From Culicoidibacter larvae (lineage in GTDB: Bacteria > Bacillota_I > Bacilli_A > Culicoidibacterales > Culicoidibacteraceae): a DNA stretch of 64,000 nucleotides. The number at the start of each line of letters is the position of its first letter. Position 1 is the stretch's first letter. Location: the NCBI RefSeq assembly GCF_005771635.1, contig NZ_VBWP01000007.1, forward strand, positions 1 through 64,000, read 5' to 3'. This document shows positions 49,536-57,323 of this stretch, one piece after another. The translations under genes and the position numbers were made by a program. The notes under the pieces are model-generated. The model worked only from the letters and a program-made list of their open reading frames with translations, was not told the origin of the DNA and did no database searches.

Positions 49536-51020
49536 CTATGCGGTAAAGTAATCTGCTAACATAATTAGTAATGAAACGTCCCGTACTTTATCAATAAAAT
49601 TGCGATAGATAATGTTTTGATTTTTTACTTCAACGAGGACTTCACTTTTTACGACTTCAACCCGGGCTACTTCGCTCCAGAGTATCAATGTACCTTCGCA
49701 GTTGATACCACGCTCAGTAACCGTTAGTGCATCTGCAAAACTAAGTTGTTTGTTATCAGCAATTTTATTGAGTGCACGAGTCATTTTATATTCAAGCCAA
49801 GCATCATCAAATGCTGAAAGGGCATTTTGTAAGCCTACGTAGCGCATTCCCAGAAGATGGTATTTTTTATCTTGGTTAATAATAACCACTTCATAGTAGT
49901 TACGAATCGGGATTAAGAATCCAGCGTAATAAACGCGTTTAATCCAACGAATATCTTGTACTTCTTTAATATTGAAGTGACGTTCCCAAAAGAAGTATTT
50001 CTTAATAACAATATGATTTTTATATACTTTAATTGTATTAAACATAGCAACAATTTGCGATATAATGACTAATACAATTGCAAACATAACCAGATTGTGA
50101 GCCATCATTGCAAGTCCATAATACGATGGCATTTTCTCTTCAGCTGCTGCCAGCAAATCTTGTGGGAAGAACGACAACGCAATAGCCACAAAATACAGGA
50201 CGATTACTAAAATCACAATGCGAATGGCATAGAGAAAATAATTACTGCGAACAATAATCGGGTCTTTTTCATCCAGGGTAATTTTGCTATCCACCTTGCC
50301 CATGCCAGTGTCCTCCATTGCTGTTGCTTTTTTCAAAGAAACTTTTTCATTTACTGGTTTATCTGTTTTATCCTCTTTTTTCTTTTCTGCTTCTGTCACA
50401 GCTTTCGCCTCAGTCACTGGCTTTTCAACAGTGTTGCCGGTAGTTTGGGCTTCTGCTGCTTTCTTGGCAGCACGTTCATCTTGGAATTGTTTATATTTAT
50501 TCTTAGCATTTGCAGCCAATTCTTTAGTTTTGTTACTTGTAGTCGCCGCCAGTTCTTTGGCTTTTTTACCGGTAGTTGCAAAGAACACTGCTACTGCAGA
50601 CGGTTCTATCTCATCGGTTGTTTGCTTCTGTTCAGCCGAACTTTCTTTCACTTCAGCTTTTGCTGATGTCCCTACTGCTTCCTTAGCCGCTGGCTTAGTT
50701 TCCGCTGCTTCAGTGGTAGTCACAACACCTTTTGCATCGGTTACTTGTTCATCCGTCTTTTCAGTTATATCAACAACTTTTTCTGGTTCATCCGCTTTTG
50801 TTTTTTTTGTAGCGGCTTTACCCGGTGCTTTAGCTTTTTTAGTAGCATCAGACTTGGTTGCTTTCTTCTGCGCCGGCTTCTTCGTTGTTGTTTTCTTAGT
50901 TGTTTTTTTTGTACTTGTCGACGTTTTTTTGCTTTCTTTATTTTCTACCGTTTCTTTTGCAGTTGATTCAGTTTTAGCAACTGACTCTTTTGTATCAGCT
51001 GCTTTTTTATCCTCAGCCAT
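49536..51020 (-). CDS. PH-domain membrane protein with histone-H1-like tail
   Basis: 494 residues in three parts. Residues 1-95 are Lys/Thr/Ala-rich with KKTTKKTTTKKPAQKKATK-like runs, as in bacterial histone H1-like tails. Residues 95-260 are charged and Ala/Glu-rich, with coiled-coil character. Two TM helices (about 270-295 and 305-330) follow, then a bacterial PH domain (about 340-485) with KNHIVIKKYFFWERHFNIKEVQDI. The tail is expected inside the cell. It could bind nucleic acid or a negatively charged polymer near the membrane; I know of no described protein with this exact make-up. Monocistronic. Confidence 0.75.
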   Translation of the reverse strand: MAEDKKAADTKESVAKTESTAKETVENKESKKTSTSTKKTTKKTTTKKPAQKKATKSDATKKAKAPGKAATKKTKADEPEKVVDITEKTDEQVTDAKGVVTTTEAAETKPAAKEAVGTSAKAEVKESSAEQKQTTDEIEPSAVAVFFATTGKKAKELAATTSNKTKELAANAKNKYKQFQDERAAKKAAEAQTTGNTVEKPVTEAKAVTEAEKKKEDKTDKPVNEKVSLKKATAMEDTGMGKVDSKITLDEKDPIIVRSNYFLYAIRIVILVIVLYFVAIALSFFPQDLLAAAEEKMPSYYGLAMMAHNLVMFAIVLVIISQIVAMFNTIKVYKNHIVIKKYFFWERHFNIKEVQDIRWIKRVYYAGFLIPIRNYYEVVIINQDKKYHLLGMRYVGLQNALSAFDDAWLEYKMTRALNKIADNKQLSFADALTVTERGINCEGTLILWSEVARVEVVKSEVLVEVKNQNIIYRNFIDKVRDVSLLIMLADYFTA

Positions 51021-51098
51021 TGCGCACCTCTTCCAATTGTAATATTCTTCCTATATTGTATCAATAAACGCCCAGTCTTTCAATATTATTTATATAAC

Positions 51099-51123
51099 AA
51101 AAAAGACACCTTAAAGGTGCCTG
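51099..51123 (-). terminator. Terminator of tRNA-Val-Thr unit
   Basis: GGCACCTT and AAGGTGTC followed by TTTTTTG on the minus strand, downstream of tRNA-Thr. Confidence 0.65.
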
Positions 51124-51134
51124 TAGTTTCTGAA

Positions 51135-51210
<76 letters not shown>

Positions 51211-51379
51211 AAATATACTTGAACAATTATCCAATTTCATTGTCAAGTCTGCGTCTCATCAGTCGGCGCTTATCTTTCCGCGAACTTGAATAATTCTTCT
51301 GCGTCTATTATTCTGATACTTATTATAACTATCAAAACTCAGCTTATTATATTATGTCAACACAGCCATAAAATAAAAA

Positions 51380-51455
51380 TGGTGGAGGATGACGGGCTCG
51401 AACCGCCGACCCTCTGCTTGTAAGGCAGATGCTCTCCCAGCTGAGCTAATCCTCC
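51380..51455 (-). tRNA. tRNA-Val (TAC), second copy
   Basis: Same sequence as 33975-34050; anticodon TAC; encoded CCA. Val then Thr order here is the reverse of the main cluster. Confidence 0.95.
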
Positions 51456-51550
51456 GCTTTGTCGACAAGATTTATTATATCAGAAAGCCAAAAGTGAAGC
51501 AATATAAAAATGCTATTTTTATTGTTTTTTAATCTTTATTGTGAAAAATA

Positions 51551-51583
51551 ACAAAACCGCAACTCCATGGAGTTGCGGTTTTG
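51551..51583 (-). terminator. Terminator of second LCP gene
   Basis: AAAACCGCAACTCC and GGAGTTGCGGTTTT form a 14-bp stem, 2 bp after the gene. Confidence 0.85.
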
Positions 51584-51584
51584 C

Positions 51585-52703
51585 CTATTCATGAAAAATT
51601 TCGTTACGAATAATGTTTGTTTTCTCAGCCCGATCGGCTTCATCAACGAATTCACGCCAGCCACCTTCAGTTAAAGCGTTCTGTCCTTGAATAACATCTA
51701 AACGCTCCATATCAAACTTGTCGCTGAAGATATCAGCAATGTTAAATATCTCGGTTAAAGGAATGTTCGTTTTTACTGCACCGCTTAAAGACGGAACCGC
51801 CCGAACATAACACTTGGCAACATTATCCATACATTCATTCTTAAGTGCCATAATTAATTCTAGCTGGCGATTGGCACGGTTCTCACCATTAGATGCCCCG
51901 CGATAGCGAATATAAGCCAGTGCTTGCGGACCGCTCATACGCATTTCCTCACCAGCAGTAAAACAATAATTTTGGTCATCCTTACCATAATCACTGCAGA
52001 AGGTACCGGTTGGTACAATGTCCACGCCACCTAAAGCATTAACAATATCAATAAGTCCATCCATAGTAATCAGTGCATAATAATCCACTGGCAACCCGAG
52101 GAATGCCGACGTGCTTTCCGCCAGGCAGTCGATACCGTTTTGCATATATATACGGTTGATGTTTTCCTGCCCGCCGGTACAAGTAACCGGTATGTAAGCA
52201 TCACGATAAATCGGTAATGCGTATGCTTTTTTATCTTTAAAGTTTGCCCCAACATAAGTGATTGAATCAGTGTATGCTGAATTAATATCCGCATGACTGT
52301 TGTTATTATCATCAAGACCGAGAATCAAAATACCTTTAGTATTAGGAATATTCGAAGCAGTTGAGAAGGTACGCCACTCAAAAGCAGAAAATAAGCCGAT
52401 GATTGCCGGCAACTGGGTCAATAACAAAATTGCCAGCGCTGCTGCTACAATATTACGCATACGAAAGAAACGGCGCTTCTTCTTTTTCTTAGGTTCAACA
52501 TATTGCTTGCTGTTATGAGTACGGTTTTCTTTGCGTTTTCCGGATTTGCGTGAGCGTCGTCCGCGCGACTCATAAATTTCATCTTCTAATTCATCGAGTT
52601 CGTCATCATCTAATTCATCCAAATAGAAAGCAACATTCAAATCATCATGATCTTCATATTGGTTTGACTTTCGGTTTCTGCGACTCATATTATTTTTAGC
52701 CAT
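51585..52703 (-). CDS. LytR-CpsA-Psr (LCP) family protein, second copy
   Basis: 372 residues from the ATG at 52703; the start could also be at 52727, whose ribosome binding site is poor. Long basic/acidic cytoplasmic N-terminus (SRKSGKRKENR...KKKKKRRFFR), a TM helix (about 85-108), then an LCP domain with LPIYRDAYIP in place of the usual PRDTY and YIRYRGASNGENRANR near the end. Four Cys are at positions matching the first LCP protein. It may attach a different glycan. Single-gene unit. Confidence 0.9.
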   Translation of the reverse strand: MAKNNMSRRNRKSNQYEDHDDLNVAFYLDELDDDELDELEDEIYESRGRRSRKSGKRKENRTHNSKQYVEPKKKKKRRFFRMRNIVAAALAILLLTQLPAIIGLFSAFEWRTFSTASNIPNTKGILILGLDDNNNSHADINSAYTDSITYVGANFKDKKAYALPIYRDAYIPVTCTGGQENINRIYMQNGIDCLAESTSAFLGLPVDYYALITMDGLIDIVNALGGVDIVPTGTFCSDYGKDDQNYCFTAGEEMRMSGPQALAYIRYRGASNGENRANRQLELIMALKNECMDNVAKCYVRAVPSLSGAVKTNIPLTEIFNIADIFSDKFDMERLDVIQGQNALTEGGWREFVDEADRAEKTNIIRNEIFHE

Positions 52704-52808
52704 GGAATTAATACTCACATCCTTCATTTTTTACGCTAACTTAATCATTTTACCACATTCCAAATTTGATGGCAAAATCGTTTGTTTTTGATGAATTTTT
52801 GGAAAAGC

Positions 52809-52830
52809 AGCGAGCCGCGGTGCTCGCTAC
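52809..52830. terminator. Hairpin between LCP and NUDIX genes
   Basis: AGCGAGC and GCTCGCT around CGCGGT, followed by ACTTTT on the plus strand. A candidate terminator for an incoming transcript; the LCP gene itself starts to the left on the other strand. The NUDIX gene has an extended -10 (TGCTATACT) at about 52908-52916. Confidence 0.45.
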
Positions 52831-52938
52831 TTTTCTGACTTTCTCCCCCTAAAAATTTTCTATATATATGTATTTAGTCAAATTGTACTTTCTTCATTTA
52901 TAAATAATGCTATACTATGTTGGAAAGGATTTGAAGTT

Positions 52939-53364
52939 ATGGATCGCAATATTTATTTGGCTGTTTTTTTGATTTTGATTGAGGATGGGCGGATTTTGTT
53001 GTTGCAACGCGACAATACCGGCCACGAGGATGGCAATTGGTCGTTGCCTGCCGGGCATGTGGAACATGGCGAGTCTGCAAGTGCGGCAATGATACGCGAA
53101 GCACGTGAGGAAATTGGCATTGAGTTAGTGCCGGAAGAATTGCAGCAAGTGTTTACTATGCATCGGCAGTCTTCAGACCGGACATATATTGATTTATACT
53201 TTACTGCCGGCAGTTATGTCGGTAAGGCACACAACTGTGAGCCAGAGAAGTGCAGTAATCTTTTGTGGTTTGAACGAAATAAATTACCGCTCAACACTAT
53301 TGATTATGTTCACGAGGTGCTTAACGCCTTGCCTAAAGGCTCTTTTTCTGAGCATGGGTTTTAA
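52939..53364 (+). CDS. NUDIX hydrolase
   Basis: 141 residues. The NUDIX box is GHVEHGESASAAMIREAREEIGI (about 36-58), matching G.5E.7REU.EEXGU in full. Such enzymes split nucleoside diphosphates linked to another group, often as housecleaning. AAAGGA lies 13 bp before the ATG. Alone in its unit, with a terminator at 53414-53447. The substrate cannot be told from sequence. Confidence 0.92.
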   Translation: MDRNIYLAVFLILIEDGRILLLQRDNTGHEDGNWSLPAGHVEHGESASAAMIREAREEIGIELVPEELQQVFTMHRQSSDRTYIDLYFTAGSYVGKAHNCEPEKCSNLLWFERNKLPLNTIDYVHEVLNALPKGSFSEHGF

Positions 53365-53413
53365 TTATTAGTCTACTATTATTGTAGATTTACCTGTTTC
53401 AAACTATTTTTAA

Positions 53414-53447
53414 ACAAGCTATTTCAGTGAAAATAGCTTGTTTTTTT
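53414..53447 (+). terminator. Terminator after NUDIX gene
   Basis: AAACAAGCTATTT and AAATAGCTTGTTT form a 13-bp stem followed by TTTTTA. Confidence 0.85.
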
Positions 53448-53470
53448 ATTTTTTTACAAAATTACTTTAC

Positions 53471-53527
53471 CTGTCGTAGTAATTGTAGTATACTAGTTTT
53501 AGAATTACTACGGCAGTCGTAGTAAAG
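53471..53527 (+). promoter_or_regulatory. PadR operator over its promoter
   Basis: CTGTCGTAGTAATT (53471-53484) and AATTACTACGGCAG (53503-53516) form an inverted repeat, 13 of 14 bases. A third half-site, CAGTCGTAGTAAAG, follows at 53514-53527. The -10 TATACT (53489-53494) lies inside, so a bound repressor would block RNA polymerase. Likely autoregulation by the PadR protein. Confidence 0.7.
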
Positions 53528-53547
53528 TGCTGAGAGGAGTGAATATT

Positions 53548-53874
53548 TTGATTAGCAGTGATGTGATGCGCGGATATAATGATACGATTATTCTGGCAAT
53601 CTTGGCCCATGAAGATTCGTATGGTTATGAGATCAGCAAGCGAGTTGAAGATGAATCTGACGGTAAATATATTATCAAGGAGACGACACTTTACTCTGCG
53701 TTTGCACGTTTAGAAAAAAATGGTTATATAATGTCCTATTCCGGCAGTGAAACGAATGGTCGGGCGCGAACATATTATCGGATTACCCCGACCGGGCGGA
53801 ATTACTATCAGGAAAAATGTCATGAGTGGGAATTAACAAAAGAGGTTATTAATAAGTTTACTTTGGAGGTATAA
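53548..53874 (+). CDS. PadR-family transcriptional regulator
   Basis: 108 residues from TTG at 53548, 7 bp after AGGAGTG; the family often begins M-I-SSDV-RGYNDT, which fits this start. A longer frame from GTG at 53527 would cross the operator. Winged helix with HEDSYGYEISKRV and KETTLYSAFARLEKNGYI, then a short C-terminal dimer helix. It ends 2 bp before the membrane-protein gene, so the two are one operon. PadR proteins repress genes for stress or compound export; signal unknown. Confidence 0.9.
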   Translation: MISSDVMRGYNDTIILAILAHEDSYGYEISKRVEDESDGKYIIKETTLYSAFARLEKNGYIMSYSGSETNGRARTYYRITPTGRNYYQEKCHEWELTKEVINKFTLEV

Positions 53875-53876
53875 AT

Positions 53877-54806
53877 ATGGAAACGATTCAAAATTATGTA
53901 GAGGTTATGTTTAAGGATTTTCCTAGAACCAAAGCTATGGTTGATTTGAAATCAAATATTCTGGATACAATGGAAAACAAGTATCAGGCTTTACTTGCTG
54001 AGGGTAAAAGCGAAAATGAAGCTGTTGGTATGGTAATCAGCCAGTTCGGTAATATTGACGAATTGAAAAAGGAATATGGTATTCTTGATGAGCAAGATGA
54101 TACCGTTGCTTACGATTACTTAACACATGACGAAGTGGCCGGATATATTAAGTTTCAAAAACTATTCGGTAAAATGCTGAGCCTCGGTGTGGCTCTGATT
54201 TTGCTCGGGATTATGATAATGATTTTTTCAACATCAACTTGGTTCGAAAATATGGCTGCGCTTTGCTTTTTCTTATTGCTGGCTTGTGCGGTTGCCCTTT
54301 TCATTTTCTTCGGTATGCAGTCGGGACGTTACAAAAAAATTGATCGCTTCGAGTTTCGCTTAACTGGTGATGATATTGTTTGGGTAACTGAACTTAGTGA
54401 AAAGTTCCGAACTTATTTGCAAGCGGCAATTACAATCGGCACAACTATTATTATTTTAGGTGTAGCACTCACAGTTTTCTTTACAACAATTTATCCAGTT
54501 GCTGATAATCTCTCAACGTTACCATTGTTTACTACAATAATTATTGGTGTATATTTCTTTATTACTGCCGGGATTGGCGATTCAGCTTATAAAAAGTTGT
54601 TGCAGGATAAAGAGATGCGCGAAGAGGCTGAGCGTGAAGCAAGATTTGGCTGGCTCTTCGGGATAACAATGCCACTTGCTGCAATGTTGTTCTTAGTTCT
54701 TGGTTTGGCCTTCAATCTTTGGTATATTGCCTGGATTGTGTTCCCGATTGCTGCTATCGGAACAACTGCGGTGGTACAAATTTTAAATCATACCATTCGC
54801 TCTTAG
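53877..54806 (+). CDS. PadR-linked membrane protein with permease-prefix (HAAS) domain
   Basis: 309 residues. The N-terminal HAAS/permease-prefix-type domain (about 1-72; ENEAVGMVISQFGNIDELK) is followed by TM helices at about 103-125, 128-148, 188-212, 220-240 and two near the C-terminus (about 265-305). Such genes pair with PadR regulators in Bacillota and their function is not settled. TTTGGAGG precedes the ATG. Ends before a bidirectional terminator. Confidence 0.82.
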   Translation: METIQNYVEVMFKDFPRTKAMVDLKSNILDTMENKYQALLAEGKSENEAVGMVISQFGNIDELKKEYGILDEQDDTVAYDYLTHDEVAGYIKFQKLFGKMLSLGVALILLGIMIMIFSTSTWFENMAALCFFLLLACAVALFIFFGMQSGRYKKIDRFEFRLTGDDIVWVTELSEKFRTYLQAAITIGTTIIILGVALTVFFTTIYPVADNLSTLPLFTTIIIGVYFFITAGIGDSAYKKLLQDKEMREEAEREARFGWLFGITMPLAAMLFLVLGLAFNLWYIAWIVFPIAAIGTTAVVQILNHTIRS

Positions 54807-54818
54807 GGGTGAAATTTA

Positions 54819-54850
54819 AAAGGCCGCGAGCTTAGCTCGCGGCCTTTTTT
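54819..54850. terminator. Bidirectional terminator
   Basis: AAAGGCCGCGAGC and GCTCGCGGCCTTT form a 13-bp stem with a T-run, between convergent genes. Confidence 0.9.
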
Positions 54851-54853
54851 CCT

Positions 54854-55864
54854 TTATCCGATAACCTCAATATTTTCCAGGCCGCCATAAATTGTCCACC
54901 ATGGAACTGCGCCTTTTGCCAACAGCTCATTAAGGGCAGTAATGTTGTAGGTACCTTCTTTTTTCAACCAAGTATCCAGTGCGGCATCGCTTAAGCCGTA
55001 GGCGGCAACGCCGTTTTGCCAAGTCGCGCGGCCACAGAGCACACCTGAGAATGGTGTGCCGGCTTCGGTCGCCAGAGTGATGGTGTCGCGGAACTGCTCA
55101 GCAGTGACGCCAGCGCTGAGGTAGATAAATGGTAGTTTAGCTAAGTCAGCTGCCGCGTGGAAGTGTTTAATGGCTTCTTCTTTGGTGTAGGCAAATTCAC
55201 CTTCGGCATAGCCTTCAACGTATTTGATGTTAATTGGCACTTCCAGTTTTAAAACATCTACACCGTAACGTGGTTTAGAAAACTCTTCAATAGCCGCATT
55301 GACATATTGCGGTTTTTTTTGCGCATATTCAATGCCTGACATGTCATCCATTTGGTGATCATAAGTGATTGGTTCTAAGAAGAATGGAATATCAACCGCT
55401 TTACATTCAGCACCAATTCGTTCAATCCAGGCATGTTTTAATTCCAGGATATCTTGTGGTTCATATGGATCATAATAAATTAATATTTTAACTGCGTCGC
55501 CATGATGCTCTTTAATGCGCAGTGCTGAAAGATCATCAATTAAGTCCGGTAAGCGCCCCGGGGTTTCAACATCATAGCCGGTTTTCTGATAAGAAAGCAG
55601 CAATCCGGTTTGTTCATGGCGAGCGGCAATTGCCGGGGTGCCATATTGTAAGTCCAATAAAATTGCTGACGCATATGGCGTCAGTTCGCGTGACACCGCG
55701 GTTTTAAAATATTCTACTTCTTCAACACTCGCCTCGTGGCCTTTTGCTTTGCTGATCATTTTCACCATTGAACCACGTTGGTCAATAGCAAGTGCGGCAA
55801 TAACGCCGTTATCATCTGATAATCGTTGCAAACCGGCAAATTTTCCTTTAGTCATGGTAATCAT
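54854..55864 (-). CDS. lacD: Tagatose 1,6-diphosphate aldolase
   Basis: 336 residues. Class I aldolase of the LacD family that splits tagatose 1,6-bisphosphate into glyceraldehyde-3-P and dihydroxyacetone-P. AALAIDQRGSMVKM (near 25-38), VKILIYYDPYEP, DVLKLEVPIN (the Schiff-base Lys region, near 203) and IYLSAGVTAEQF near 247. The ATG at 55864 has AGGAGG 9 bp before it. No other tagatose-pathway gene is nearby, so it may serve a pathway coded elsewhere. Confidence 0.92.
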   Translation of the reverse strand: MITMTKGKFAGLQRLSDDNGVIAALAIDQRGSMVKMISKAKGHEASVEEVEYFKTAVSRELTPYASAILLDLQYGTPAIAARHEQTGLLLSYQKTGYDVETPGRLPDLIDDLSALRIKEHHGDAVKILIYYDPYEPQDILELKHAWIERIGAECKAVDIPFFLEPITYDHQMDDMSGIEYAQKKPQYVNAAIEEFSKPRYGVDVLKLEVPINIKYVEGYAEGEFAYTKEEAIKHFHAAADLAKLPFIYLSAGVTAEQFRDTITLATEAGTPFSGVLCGRATWQNGVAAYGLSDAALDTWLKKEGTYNITALNELLAKGAVPWWTIYGGLENIEVIG

Positions 55865-55897
55865 TTTAGTATCCTCCTATGCTATCTCTTGTTTTAA

Positions 55898-55926
55898 TTG
55901 TATCGTTGTTTTTAGGTGGTGTAAAG
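55898..55926 (-). promoter_or_regulatory. lacD promoter
   Basis: Minus strand TTTACA (55921-55926), 17-base spacer, TACAAT (55898-55903). Confidence 0.65.
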
Positions 55927-55941
55927 GATAAGGCTCAAAGA

Positions 55942-55973
55942 AAAAGGCGGTCCGAGCCGGACCGCCTTTTTCA
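55942..55973 (-). terminator. Terminator upstream of lacD
   Basis: AAAAAGGCGGTCCG and CGGACCGCCTTTTT form a 14-bp perfect stem. It ends the short transcript described at 56019-56135 and insulates lacD. Confidence 0.85.
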
Positions 55974-56018
55974 GCATTTGAATAAAAACTTACGGGAATA
56001 GGTGTTCATTCTTGCTTT

Positions 56019-56066
56019 TCATTTAGTCGTATCGCTTGTAGGCAAAACGTCTTTTTCTACTTCCAT
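56019..56066 (-). other. Short ORF or small RNA with its own promoter
   Basis: Between 56135 and 55942 there is a complete small unit on the minus strand: TTGTAA (56130-56135), 17-base spacer, TATATT (56107-56112), then AAGGAGG touching an ATG at 56066, a 15-codon frame (MEVEKDVLPTSDTTK) ending at 56019 with TAAATGA, and the strong terminator. The ribosome binding site is too close to the ATG for normal start, so a small RNA or sequestering leader is as likely as a peptide. No other gene is seen in 55865-56246. Confidence 0.4.
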
Positions 56067-56230
56067 CCTCCTTATTTGTTAAATTGTGTTATTCATCCAC
56101 GATAAAAATATAAATCTAAATGTGATTTTTTACAACTAATATGTTCTAAAAAAGTGATATAAAATTTAATAAAGCATATTGGTTGTTTGCCAGCAAAAAC
56201 GAGTATATAATTTTAGTTCATTTTTTATGT

Positions 56231-56262
56231 AAAAAGCAGACAAGTGTTACTTGTCTGCTTTT
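56231..56262 (-). terminator. Terminator of the two-gene membrane-protein operon
   Basis: AAAAGCAGACAAG and CTTGTCTGCTTTT form a 13-bp stem overlapping the stop at 56247. Confidence 0.75.
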
Positions 56263-56660
56263 GCTTTCTTCTCAAAAAAGAATCGGCGTTCTTCTATATT
56301 ATAATTAATTTTGTATACATAGCCATAGTCTAATTGTGTACGAAGTTTCTGCTTCTTTGTAGTTATAGTTTCGCTGCCACGGGTCATAACTCCGGCTCTG
56401 CTGTATTGATGCGATACTTCGAAGACATAGGTGCCGCTTGGAAGTATATATACATAGCCACCATTGCGTGTAACTACATTCTGCGGTTCCCGGTCATCAA
56501 TCGTGTGAATAGTAACACCTTTACCGTCTAATACTTCAACAGCTAAAGGTGTTTCGGTTTTCAACTTTTGTTTTTTATTACGATTGTGTATTGCAAAACC
56601 AATACCTACTATAACCACGCCGACCATAACAATACCATATATAATAAAATAATATTCCAT
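56247..56660 (-). CDS. Hypothetical membrane protein
   Basis: 137 residues. One N-terminal TM helix (about 5-24), a basic stretch (HNRNKKQKLK) and a C-terminal beta-rich domain with GGYVYILPSGTYVFEVSHQY, a pattern seen in small lipid- or cell-wall-associated beta domains, but no family is recognised. It lies 1 bp from the next gene (56662), so the two are made together and may act as a pair. No catalytic motif seen. Confidence 0.7.
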   Translation of the reverse strand: MEYYFIIYGIVMVGVVIVGIGFAIHNRNKKQKLKTETPLAVEVLDGKGVTIHTIDDREPQNVVTRNGGYVYILPSGTYVFEVSHQYSRAGVMTRGSETITTKKQKLRTQLDYGYVYKINYNIEERRFFFEKKAKADK

Positions 56661-56661
56661 G

Positions 56662-57153
56662 TTATACTTCCTTCACATCGGCATCAAATACTTCAGTACT
56701 TGCCGATTCATGAGTTTCTAATAAAGAGAACATTCTATGGAATTGAGTTGGACCTAAGGCTTCGCAATCCAAAACGGTTTCTTCTCCGGTTTGTAAATTT
56801 ATCATTCTTAAATTGATTGTATCGGTTGTTGAACCTTGTGATACGGTACGGTATCCAAAAGAATAATCAGCTAATTTATAAGTTCCTTTTAGGTGATTGC
56901 GTTTGTAATAGCGTAATTCTGCGTTATCAATTTCAATGCGAATATTCTTGCCAATAATCGCATCATAAATGAAGTATACCATGATTAACAGCGCAATTGC
57001 TGCGATTGCCAATAGCGCCATGTTGTTACTGCCAATTTTCGGAAAGAAGATTGAAAGCACAATATAAGCTATGATTGCCAGAGCAATCGGTCCGAGAATT
57101 CCGTAGAATAAATTTTTCACCATGTTCATTGGTGTTCTTTTAAATGTTTGCAT
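56662..57153 (-). CDS. Hypothetical two-TM membrane protein
   Basis: 163 residues. TM helices at about 15-35 and 42-62, then a soluble part (about 72-163) with strand pattern IRIEIDNAELRYYKRNHLKGTY and INLRMINLQTGEETVLDCEAL, like small PH-type domains. The ATG follows AGGGGTAACC. First gene of the operon with 56247. Family not named. Confidence 0.68.
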   Translation of the reverse strand: MQTFKRTPMNMVKNLFYGILGPIALAIIAYIVLSIFFPKIGSNNMALLAIAAIALLIMVYFIYDAIIGKNIRIEIDNAELRYYKRNHLKGTYKLADYSFGYRTVSQGSTTDTINLRMINLQTGEETVLDCEALGPTQFHRMFSLLETHESASTEVFDADVKEV

Positions 57154-57277
57154 GTCTGGTTACCCCTAACTTTTTCTTATATTTCCTTAATAATAGCAAA
57201 TAACCAATGTAAAAACAATTGTTAATCTGATGAAAAATGTGAAGATTATGAATAGGCAAAAAGGACTTTATAGAGCG

Positions 57278-57312
57278 GCGAAAAAGCAACTATATTTTAG
57301 TTGCTTTTTCGC
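57278..57312 (-). terminator. Terminator of giant DUF11-repeat gene
   Basis: GCGAAAAAGCAACTA and TAGTTGCTTTTTCGC form a perfect 15-bp stem, 12 bp after the stop codon at 57324. Confidence 0.85.
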
Positions 57313-57323
57313 TGCATTTTATA

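Noticed and set aside
50284-51042. 252-codon plus-strand frame opposite the PH-domain gene
   Set aside because: It is a mirror of the Lys/Ala/Thr-rich codons; translation is a low-complexity Phe/Ser/Ala/Val mix without a ribosome binding site.
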